Shown here one piece after another: positions 57,701-64,000 of a DNA stretch of 64,000 bases. Position 1 is the stretch's first letter, and each line of letters starts with the position of its first letter. A program made the translations under genes and the position numbers. Origin of the DNA: Stackebrandtia endophytica. GTDB lineage: Bacteria > Actinomycetota > Actinomycetes > Mycobacteriales > Micromonosporaceae. The notes beneath the pieces are model-generated. The model worked only from the letters and a program-made list of their open reading frames with translations, was not told where the DNA came from and made no database searches. The DNA lies in assembly GCF_006716355.1 (NCBI RefSeq), contig NZ_VFOW01000001.1:434001-498000 (forward strand), in the 5' to 3' direction.

Positions 57701-58576
57701 ATGTCAAACCTACTGCGCAAATCAGCCGCCATCGTGGCGGCGGCGGCCCTGGCGGGCACCATGGCCGCCTGCGGCGGCGATGACGCCGGAGATTCCAAAG
57801 AACTGACCATCGGCTACATCAACTGGGACGAGGCCGTGGCGGCCAGTCACATGTGGAAGCTGATCCTCGAGGAGGAGGGTTACGAGGTCAACCTTGAGGA
57901 GCTCGAGCCGGGCCTCATCTTCGAGGGTATGGCCAACGGCGACATCGACTTCTTCCTGGACGGTTGGCTGCCCACCACGCACGCCAGCTACATGGAGAAG
58001 TACGGTGACCAGCTGGAGACCCTCGGCGTCTGGTACGACAACGCGTCGCTGAGCGTGGCCGTGCCCACCTACGTCGAGGACGTCAACTCGATGGAGGACC
58101 TCGCCGACAACGCCGACACCTTCGACGGCAAGATCATCGGTATCGAAGAGGGCGCCGGCCTGACCAAGGCCACCCAGGAGGAGCTCATCCCCGGTTACGA
58201 ACTCGACGGGGTCATGAACCTGGTCACCTCCAGCACGCCCGCGATGCTCAGCGAGTTGGACACCGCCATAGCCAACAACGAGCCGATCGTGGTCACCCTG
58301 TGGCACCCGCACTGGGCGTACGCCAAGTACGACCTGAAGGACCTCGAGGACCCGCTGGGCACCCTCGGTGGCGCCGAGGAGATCACCATCTTCGCGCGGT
58401 CCGGATTCTCCGCCGACCAGGCCGAGGTCACCTCGATGCTGGAGAAGTTCGTCATGACCGATGAGCAGCTGGCCTCGCTGGAGGACCTGATGTTCAACGA
58501 GAACAAGGACGACCTGCCGGCCGGTGCGCAGGCCTGGCTCGACGCCAACCCCGATTTCGTCGGCACGTTGAAGTAA
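57701..58576 (+). CDS. proX: glycine betaine/proline-type ABC transporter substrate-binding lipoprotein
   Basis: This 291-residue protein starts at ATG 57701 after GGAAGGA. The lipoprotein signal ends GTMAAC, Cys at ~24. The OpuAC-type domain has the aromatic ligand-binding residues in IGYINWDEAVAASHMW, DFFLDGWLPTTHASYM and VVTLWHPHWAYAKYDL. These form the Trp/Tyr cage for quaternary amines in ProX/OpuAC. It delivers glycine betaine, choline or a relative to the permease. A terminator follows. Confidence 0.95.
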   Translation: MSNLLRKSAAIVAAAALAGTMAACGGDDAGDSKELTIGYINWDEAVAASHMWKLILEEEGYEVNLEELEPGLIFEGMANGDIDFFLDGWLPTTHASYMEKYGDQLETLGVWYDNASLSVAVPTYVEDVNSMEDLADNADTFDGKIIGIEEGAGLTKATQEELIPGYELDGVMNLVTSSTPAMLSELDTAIANNEPIVVTLWHPHWAYAKYDLKDLEDPLGTLGGAEEITIFARSGFSADQAEVTSMLEKFVMTDEQLASLEDLMFNENKDDLPAGAQAWLDANPDFVGTLK

Positions 58577-58593
58577 CGGGCTGACGGCAGCGA

Positions 58594-58629
58594 AAACCCC
58601 CGGGACCGCACGGCGGCTCCCGGGGGTTT
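58594..58629 (+). terminator. terminator after ABC transporter operon
   Basis: AAACCCCCGGGA (58594-58605) pairs with TCCCGGGGGTTT (58618-58629) across a 12-base loop, 17 bases after the binding-protein stop. The following TTTCGTC fits a rho-independent terminator. It also lies just 8 bases beyond the stop of the convergent rluB. Confidence 0.85.
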
Positions 58630-58637
58630 CGTCGTGT

Positions 58638-59393
58638 CTAGAGCCCGACCGCGCGGTACAGCGAGGCGATCTCGTCGGGGCGAAGTCGCCGGATGGTGCC
58701 GGGTTTGAGGTTGCCGAGCTTGACGTCACCGATGGCGATGCGCACCAGTCGGTTGACCGGAAGTCCGACTTCGTCGAGCAGGCGCCGCACCAGGTGTTTG
58801 CGACCCTCGTGCACCGCGACCTCGACGAGCGACTGGTCACCGAATTCGTCGATGACCTTGAAGTCCTCCACCTTGACCGGGCCGTCCTCCAGGGTGATGC
58901 CGGCGGCCATGCGCCGGGCGATGGCGGGGCCGGCGTAACCGGTGACCTGGCACCGGTAGACCTTGGTGATCTCGTGGGAGGGGTGTGCGAGCCGCTGGGA
59001 CAGTTCGCCGTCGTTGGTCAGCAGCAACAGACCTTCGGACTCCAGGTCCAGGCGACCGACGTGGAACACGCGTTCGTTGATGCCGGTGGTGAACTCGGTC
59101 AGGTTGCGACGGCCCTGCTCATCATCCATCGTGGACACGACACCGCGTGGCTTGTTCAGGGCATAGTGGACGGTGCGTACATCGGTGATGACACGTTCAC
59201 CGTCGACGTGGATGACGGCCGACTCCGGATCGACGCGCCGCCCCAGCACGGCCTTCTTGCCGTCGACGGTGACCCGGCCGGCGGCGATCAGTTCCTCACA
59301 CGCCCGCCGGGAGCCCACCCCCGCGGCGGCCAACACCTTCTGCAGCCGGATTCCGTCGGTATTGGTGCGGGGGTCAGGTTTCACTTGATTCAC
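58638..59393 (-). CDS. rluB: 23S rRNA pseudouridine synthase (RluB/RsuA type)
   Basis: This 251-residue enzyme has an N-terminal S4 domain (RLQKVLAAAGVGSRRACEEL, residues ~16-35) and the RsuA/RluB catalytic motif VFHVGRLDLESEGLLLLTNDG with its nucleophile Asp. ALNKPRGVVST and EGRKHLVRRLLDEVG are further conserved motifs. It modifies a uridine in helix 89-93 of 23S rRNA in the family. It overlaps scpB by 20 bases, in the conserved scpA-scpB-rluB order. Confidence 0.95.
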   Translation of the reverse strand: MNQVKPDPRTNTDGIRLQKVLAAAGVGSRRACEELIAAGRVTVDGKKAVLGRRVDPESAVIHVDGERVITDVRTVHYALNKPRGVVSTMDDEQGRRNLTEFTTGINERVFHVGRLDLESEGLLLLTNDGELSQRLAHPSHEITKVYRCQVTGYAGPAIARRMAAGITLEDGPVKVEDFKVIDEFGDQSLVEVAVHEGRKHLVRRLLDEVGLPVNRLVRIAIGDVKLGNLKPGTIRRLRPDEIASLYRAVGL

Positions 59394-60141
59394 CGATTTC
59401 TGTGAGGTCGGTGGGCAGGAACGGTGCCAGTGGCGGAAGCTCCGACACCGAGTTCAGGCCCAACTTTTCGAGGAACATGGAGGTGGTGCGATACAGGTGG
59501 GCGCCCGAATCGGGTTCGGCACCGCACTCTTCGATGAGGCCGCGAGTGGTCAGGGTACGGATGACCCCGTCGCAGTTGACGCCCCGGATCGCGGAGATAC
59601 GACCACGGGTGACCGGCTGCTGATAAGCCACCACCGCGAGAGTCTCCAGAGCCGCCTTGGTCAGCCGGACCTGCTGACCGTCCAGCACGAACCGTTCGAC
59701 GTAGGGGGCGAAGTCGTCACGGGTGTAGTAGCGCCAGCCACCGGCTTGCCGCCGCAGGTCGAAGCCCCGCCCGTCTCCGGTGTACTCGGCAGCCAGCTGA
59801 CGCAGCGCGTCGGTGATCTCGGTTTCGGGGCGTCCCAGGGCCTCGGCGAGAGCGGCCTCACCGACCGGTTCCTCGCACACCATCAGGATCGCCTCGAGGG
59901 TGCCGGGGAGGTCCTCCGCCAACGGCAACGGATCCACCGACCGGGCCGGGGTCCGTGTCGGCGGAGTCGGGGGTGGTTCCGGGGCTGCCTCGGGTGACAA
60001 CTGCCGGGGCGTGTCGGGTTCGACCGGCTCGTCGGGGGGCGTATCGGCACGGTCCTGGCGCTGCCAGGGCGGAGTCCAGTCGGCGATCTCGGCGGCCAGG
60101 TCGGTACCGGTGTTCGCCTTCGACGTGGTGTCGTCGGTCAT
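59374..60141 (-). CDS. scpB: segregation and condensation protein B
   Basis: The 255-residue product has two winged-helix domains (PGTLEAILMVCEEPVGEAAL near 80-99; LVVAYQQPVTRGRISAIRGV near 175) as in ScpB. A long Pro/Thr-rich N-terminal extension of ~75 residues (APEPPPTPPTRTPARS) is usual in actinobacteria. With ScpA it clamps SMC to condense and segregate the chromosome. The start overlaps the scpA stop (ATGA). SMC itself lies outside the window. Confidence 0.95.
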   Translation of the reverse strand: MTDDTTSKANTGTDLAAEIADWTPPWQRQDRADTPPDEPVEPDTPRQLSPEAAPEPPPTPPTRTPARSVDPLPLAEDLPGTLEAILMVCEEPVGEAALAEALGRPETEITDALRQLAAEYTGDGRGFDLRRQAGGWRYYTRDDFAPYVERFVLDGQQVRLTKAALETLAVVAYQQPVTRGRISAIRGVNCDGVIRTLTTRGLIEECGAEPDSGAHLYRTTSMFLEKLGLNSVSELPPLAPFLPTDLTEIGESSET

Positions 60142-61097
60142 GTCCCCTCCCGGGTGGTCTCATCAGTTGCCGAAGGCTCGACGTCCCCTCCGGTCGCATC
60201 CACCGCCTCCGACGGTTCCGCACCGTCGGCGGCCGCCGGATCCGCCCCGTCCGGTTCGGCCGGCGCACCGGCGTACTCGTCGACTTCGATGGCGTCGAGT
60301 TGGTCTCCCGCGATCCAGCGCACCGTCAGCTCCCCCAGCGCCTGCACCTGGTCGAAACCGATCAGGCCCTCGCGGTACAGCTCCAGCAACGCCAGGAACC
60401 GCGCCACGACCTCCAGAGTCGATTCGCAGTCACTGGTCAACGAGCGGAAGGTCGAGGTTCTGATCCGGCGCAGTCGTCGCTGGAGAATGATCGCATGTTC
60501 GCGGACGCTGACTCGCACCATGTGCACGTGTTCGGTCGCGACCGTCGGCGGTGGTTTGGGGCGAAGCGCCGCCGCCGCCAGCGCGGCCAGCTGATCCGGA
60601 CCGATCGACAGCACCAGTTCGGGAAGCGCCTCGGCGTAGCGCGGCTCCAGTCCCGCGGTACGGGGGAACCGAAGCGCCGCCGCGCTGCTGAGCTGGTCGA
60701 TGCGGGAGGCCGCCTCCTTGAACGCCTTGTACTGCAACAGTCTGGCGAACAACAGGTCTCGCGCCTCCAGCAGCGCGAGATCCTCCTCGTCCTCGACCTC
60801 GGCGGACGGCAGCAGGCGGGCGGCCTTCAGGTCGAGGAGGGTCGCGGCGATCAGCAGAAACTCACTGGCCTCGTCGAGGTCCCACTGATCTCCCAGGGCC
60901 TTGGTATAGGCGATGAACTCGTCGGTGACCTTGTGCAACGCGACCTCGGTCACGTCGAGTTTGTGTTTGCCGATCAGTTGAAGCAGCAGGTCGAACGGTC
61001 CGGTGAAGTTCTCCAGCCGAACCTGGAAGCCGGTATGGCCCGGTTCGGTCGACTCGGCGACCGGGTCGGGACTGGTGGAGGTGTCCGGCGTGTTCAC
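60138..61097 (-). CDS. scpA: segregation and condensation protein A (kleisin)
   Basis: This 319-residue kleisin has the N-terminal motif FQVRLENFTGPFDLLLQLI (~24-42) and KLDVTEVALHKVTDEFIAY, both conserved in ScpA. A middle helix region (ASEFLLIAATLLDLKAARLL) and a C-terminal winged-helix (FLALLELYREGLIGFDQVQ) follow. The last ~50 residues are acidic and Ala-rich. It bridges the SMC heads together with ScpB. It is encoded after the ParA and M50-like genes in the same direction. Confidence 0.95.
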   Translation of the reverse strand: MNTPDTSTSPDPVAESTEPGHTGFQVRLENFTGPFDLLLQLIGKHKLDVTEVALHKVTDEFIAYTKALGDQWDLDEASEFLLIAATLLDLKAARLLPSAEVEDEEDLALLEARDLLFARLLQYKAFKEAASRIDQLSSAAALRFPRTAGLEPRYAEALPELVLSIGPDQLAALAAAALRPKPPPTVATEHVHMVRVSVREHAIILQRRLRRIRTSTFRSLTSDCESTLEVVARFLALLELYREGLIGFDQVQALGELTVRWIAGDQLDAIEVDEYAGAPAEPDGADPAAADGAEPSEAVDATGGDVEPSATDETTREGT

Positions 61098-61119
61098 CGG
61101 ACCAGGGTAATCGTCTCGG

Positions 61120-61758
61120 TTATGCCCGCAGCAGCGGCGCTCCGATCAAGTCCAACAGTTGGTGTACCGGCGGAGAATCACCCACCGGCACGATCAACAA
61201 CAGCAGGAGGATTACCGCCCCCACCGAGCGGTCGGCCAACAGGACCGTCAGCCGGGTCGGTGGCGGATTCCACAGGTACCAACCGTCGGCGGGCGGTATC
61301 GGAAGCAGCGCCGTCAGCCCGAACCCGATCATTCCCACCGCGGCGGTGAACACCGTCTGTCCGCCCGCATCGATCCCACCGCCGGGCGCGCCGTGCAGGA
61401 CGTCCGAGGGCAGGTACAGGCCGCTGAGACTCTCCCCCGGCCATCCGAGGTGGTACACCGACAGAAGGAGGTATCCGGCGGCGATGACCGCGATCGGCCC
61501 GGATAGGACGTAGAGACGGCGGCGTGGACCGGTCAACTCACCGGGTGCGGGCCGGGGGTTGCCGAATCCGGTCCCGGTCAGGCATGCCGCCAGGATGCCG
61601 AGTGGGTGAAGGCCGAGACGCGCGAGGGATGGTTGCGGCAGGCCGGAACCGAGGGCACGCAACGTGGCGGCCTGCGCGAGATGCCGCAGAACGCCGGCGG
61701 TCGCGAAGCCGACGAGCAACCCGATGAGGGCGAACGGCTGCGCGAGCGCGAAGACCAC
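61120..61758 (-). CDS. M50 site-2-protease-like membrane protein with degenerate active site
   Basis: This 212-residue protein has about five hydrophobic helices. The second half retains LLPIPPADGWYLW, close to the conserved M50 motif NLLPIPPLDGG that supplies the third zinc ligand. The first active-site helix, where HExxH is expected, reads VLRHLAQAATLRALG, so the catalytic Glu and second His are absent. Overall shape, helix order and cytoplasmic ends fit a site-2 protease that has lost catalysis. It lies between scpA and the parA-type gene on the same strand, an unusual insertion. Confidence 0.6.
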   Translation of the reverse strand: MVFALAQPFALIGLLVGFATAGVLRHLAQAATLRALGSGLPQPSLARLGLHPLGILAACLTGTGFGNPRPAPGELTGPRRRLYVLSGPIAVIAAGYLLLSVYHLGWPGESLSGLYLPSDVLHGAPGGGIDAGGQTVFTAAVGMIGFGLTALLPIPPADGWYLWNPPPTRLTVLLADRSVGAVILLLLLIVPVGDSPPVHQLLDLIGAPLLRA

Positions 61759-61764
61759 GTGGCG

Positions 61765-62691
61765 TCAGCGGCGGTCGTCCTGCGCCGCGATGACCTCGCG
61801 AGCCAGTTGGCGATAGGCACGGGCGCCGGAGGAGGCCGGGGCCCAGGTCGTGATCGGTTCACCGGCGACGGTCGTCTCGGGGAAGCGGACGGTCCGGGTG
61901 ATCACTGTCTGGTAGACCCGGTCGCCGAAGGCCTCCACGACTCGTTGCAGCACCTGTCGTGAGTGGGTGGTGCGGGAGTCGTACATGGTCGCCAGGATGC
62001 CGTCGAGTTCGAGGTCGAAGTTCAGGCGTTCGCGAACCTTGTCCACGGTGTCCAACAGCAGCGCGACACCGCGGAGGCTGAAGAACTCGCACTCCAACGG
62101 CACCAGAACGGCGTGGGCGGCGGTCAACGCGTTGACGGTGAGCAACCCCAGCGACGGCTGACAGTCGATGATGATGAAGTCGTACTCGCTCATGACCGGG
62201 CGCAACAGTCGTGCCAGGGTCTGTTCGCGGGCGACCTCGTTGACCAGTTGGATCTCGGCGGCCGACAGGTCTATGTTGGCGGGCAACACGTGCAGACCGG
62301 CGACGTTGGTCTTGACGATGACATCCTCAATGGAGACGTCGTCCTGCATGAGGAGGTTGTAGACCGTCAGTTCCAGGGTGTGCGGGTTGACACCGAACCC
62401 GACCGACAGGGCGCCCTGCGGGTCGAAGTCGACCAACAAGACCTTGCGGCCGTACTCGGCGAGTGCGGCACCCAGGTTGATGGTCGTGGTGGTCTTGCCG
62501 ACGCCGCCCTTCTGGTTGGCCATGGCGACGACCCGGGCGGGGCCGTGACGCTCCAGTGGTTGAGGCTGTGGGATCTCCCCGCGACCGGTGTAGGTCTCCG
62601 GATCCGCGGCACCCGCCTCACCGTCCAGTTCGGACGCCGGTGGAGCGGCACCGCGCAGTGCGGCCCACTTGTCGTTGTCTGGACTGTTCAC
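61765..62691 (-). CDS. parA: ParA/Soj-type ATPase linked to scpAB
   Basis: This 308-residue protein starts at GTG 62691 with GGAGGG upstream. The deviant Walker A is MANQKGGVGKTTTTINLGAA (~58-77), followed by VLLVDFDPQGALSVGFGV and FIIIDCQPSLGLLTVNAL. It corresponds to the second ParA homologue of actinobacteria (Rv1708, SCO1772), not to the origin-linked ParA. It probably helps chromosome or SMC positioning. No parB gene or parS-like site (TGTTTCACGTGAAACA) was found nearby. The stop lies 6 bases from the next gene. Confidence 0.93.
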   Translation of the reverse strand: MNSPDNDKWAALRGAAPPASELDGEAGAADPETYTGRGEIPQPQPLERHGPARVVAMANQKGGVGKTTTTINLGAALAEYGRKVLLVDFDPQGALSVGFGVNPHTLELTVYNLLMQDDVSIEDVIVKTNVAGLHVLPANIDLSAAEIQLVNEVAREQTLARLLRPVMSEYDFIIIDCQPSLGLLTVNALTAAHAVLVPLECEFFSLRGVALLLDTVDKVRERLNFDLELDGILATMYDSRTTHSRQVLQRVVEAFGDRVYQTVITRTVRFPETTVAGEPITTWAPASSGARAYRQLAREVIAAQDDRR

Positions 62692-62925
62692 TTAACGCCC
62701 TCCTGCGATGAGTCCGGCGCCACTTGGCCTGCCTGGCCGCCCACCGTTGCTTTTCTCGGCCGCGCGAGTAGCCACGGCCCTCGATTGGTTCCCGGTTGAC
62801 GATGCCTTACTGGATGCGACTTTACGCCACTTTAGCGACACGCGCACCACAGCCGCGCCGCGCGGCCGACCGGGGGCGGTGGCCAGCGCGTCACGTCCAA
62901 CGGCATCAGGAAAGATCATGTTATG

Positions 62926-63816
62926 TCACCGGGCTCGAGGGTGGGACGTGGAGTACACCTCTCGTAGTCTATCCACTGTCACAAGTGTGTAGATCTGCGT
63001 CGTGCTGACCGCGGCGTGTCCCAGCAGCTCTTGCACCACACGGACATCCGCGCCGCCGTCGAGCAGATGGGTCGCATAGGAGTGTCGTAGAGTGTGCGGT
63101 CCGATACCGGTGGGCAGGCCGGCGGCATCGGCGCAGGTGCGCAGGATCAGGTGGGCACCCTGACGAGTCAGTCGGCCACCCCGGTGATTCAGGAACAGTT
63201 GCGGGCCGGTGGGTTTCCACTGCGATCGGCCCGCCAGATAAGCCGCCAACGCCCGACTCGCGTATCCCCCCAACGGAACGATCCGGGTCTTACCGCCCTT
63301 ACCCGACAACACCACACTGGACTCGGAGAGGTCGAGATCGTCGACGTCCAGGGCGAGGGCTTCGGAGACGCGCGCGCCGGTGCCGTACAACAGTTCCAGC
63401 AGGGCGACGTCGCGGGTTCCCCTGGGCGCGGGAGTCGATGCCGCCGCCGACAGGAGACGACCGACGGCGTCCACATCGATCGCCTTGGGCAACCGCAGCG
63501 GCGGCCGGGGAAGGACGGTCTCGTTGGTCACGTCCTGTTCGGTGTGTCCCTCGGCGACGGCGAACCGATGCAGACCTCGTATCGCACTGGCGGCTCGGGC
63601 GACCGATCGCGGTGCCAGCGGCGGATGGTCGTCGTCCCCCGTGGACAGTTCGGCGACGTACCGGTCGATGTCGGTCTGAGCCACCGCCGACAGGGCGGCG
63701 ATGTGCGAGGCGGCCAGCCATTCCCGATATCGATTCAGGTCACGACGATAGGCCGCCAGGGTGTTGGGCGTGTGTCCGCGCTCAACGGCGAGGTGATCCA
63801 GGAAGTCCCGGATCAC
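62926..63816 (-). CDS. xerD: tyrosine recombinase XerD
   Basis: This 296-residue recombinase starts at GTG 63816. The N-terminal SAM-like core-binding domain spans ~1-90. The catalytic domain has Arg in LYGTGARVSEALALD, Lys in SGKGGKTRIVPLG, HTLRHSYATHLL (His and Arg), LLGHAAVSTTQIYT (His and nucleophile Tyr). It resolves chromosome dimers at dif with XerC. The ald stop is 20 bases upstream. The 234-base gap to parA holds no gene that I can support. Confidence 0.94.
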   Translation of the reverse strand: MIRDFLDHLAVERGHTPNTLAAYRRDLNRYREWLAASHIAALSAVAQTDIDRYVAELSTGDDDHPPLAPRSVARAASAIRGLHRFAVAEGHTEQDVTNETVLPRPPLRLPKAIDVDAVGRLLSAAASTPAPRGTRDVALLELLYGTGARVSEALALDVDDLDLSESSVVLSGKGGKTRIVPLGGYASRALAAYLAGRSQWKPTGPQLFLNHRGGRLTRQGAHLILRTCADAAGLPTGIGPHTLRHSYATHLLDGGADVRVVQELLGHAAVSTTQIYTLVTVDRLREVYSTSHPRAR

Positions 63817-63836
63817 CTGCGCGATGGAGCGGGACG

Positions 63837-64000
63837 TCAGTGCAGGATCTCCTCGAGTTTCACGTATGGAAGGTCGTGGGCCTCGGCGACCGGGCCGTAG
63901 GTGAGGTGACCGTCGTGGGTGTTCAATCCCAGCGACAGTGCCCGGTCACGTTGCAGGGCACCCTTCCAGCCGTGGTTGGCCAGATCCAGGGCATACGGCA
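63837..64000 (-). CDS. ald: alanine dehydrogenase, C-terminal fragment
   Basis: The last 53 codons of a minus-strand gene enter from the right edge. The peptide (PYALDLANHGWKGALQRDRA, then LSLGLNTHDGHLTYGPVAEA) matches the C-terminal helix and NTHxGHLT motif of L-alanine dehydrogenase. The remainder is outside the window. The order ald-xerD-parA-scpA-scpB matches that around SCO1773-SCO1769 in Streptomyces. The enzyme interconverts alanine and pyruvate plus ammonia. Confidence 0.88.
   Translation of the reverse strand, partial: PYALDLANHGWKGALQRDRALSLGLNTHDGHLTYGPVAEAHDLPYVKLEEILH

Noticed and set aside
62692-62919. A 75-codon minus-strand frame between xerD and parA
   Set aside because: It runs directly into the parA ribosome binding site, is Arg/Gly/Ala-rich and has no recognisable domain.
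1-64000. CRISPR arrays, insertion sequences, phage att sites or parS boxes
   Set aside because: No regularly spaced repeats, transposase genes, duplicated tRNA 3' ends or TGTTTCACGTGAAACA-type sites were found on reading both strands.

Overview
This window comes from a high-GC Gram-positive actinomycete chromosome. The signs are strong GC3 bias, GTG and TTG starts, DUF397 and XRE-TPR regulators, an AfsR/SARP regulator, WXG100-like proteins, AcnR next to aconitase-type genes, and an ald-xerD-parA-scpA-scpB-rluB-cmk-der block like that of Streptomyces and Mycobacterium. A Glycomycetaceae or Micromonosporales-type organism is a reasonable guess, but nothing here fixes the genus. The only RNA gene is one tRNA-Pro. 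No rRNA, CRISPR array or recognisable insertion sequence was seen.

Left part (1-12.6 kb). A secreted prenyltransferase/transcobalamin-like repeat protein runs off the left edge. It has a cobalamin riboswitch and a helix that can mask its ribosome binding site. A zinc-finger FBP protein follows, then a four-gene type VII (WXG/ESX-like) cluster with no secretion machinery (2.0-5.9 kb) and a 990-residue SARP/NB-ARC/TPR regulator. From 9 to 12.5 kb lies a lower-GC accessory patch: DUF397 protein, NUDIX hydrolase, XRE-TPR regulator and a tight operon of four small orphan proteins ending in a zinc-knuckle protein.

Middle part (12.6-49.8 kb). This is mostly chromosomal metabolism and regulation. 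It holds aconitase (acnA), and about 9 kb away its TetR-type repressor homologue (acnR). Other genes encode a PatB/MalY C-S lyase, a GH43 glycosidase, an mARC-like MOSC protein, an M4 metalloprotease, a nitrilase-family amidase, several GNAT enzymes and a DEAD-box helicase. Signalling genes include a NarL-type two-component operon with a zinc-motif membrane protein and a PknB-like kinase. There are two tandem Spo0M paralogues, an SPFH-GYF protein with a zinc-ribbon membrane partner, a divergent MarR/pirin pair with a doubled palindromic operator, PolX, a small Cys-rich peptide gene and a family-A DNA polymerase.

Right part (49.8-64 kb). An AT-richer PD-(D/E)XK endonuclease gene sits beside tRNA-Pro. 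After it come der and cmk, an SDR, a divergent glycine-betaine-type ABC transporter operon with a 658-base leader, and then the chromosome-segregation block rluB-scpB-scpA-(M50-like membrane protein)-parA-xerD-ald. ScpA/ScpB, ParA and XerD would work together in chromosome condensation, partition and dimer resolution. The transporter and SDR appear inserted between rluB and cmk, which are usually neighbours.

The most notable items are the B12 riboswitch with a visible Shine-Dalgarno-masking helix, the orphan eight-cysteine peptide gene, the doubled MarR operator, the pseudo-protease inside the scp/par block, the SPFH pair and the tRNA-linked endonuclease.
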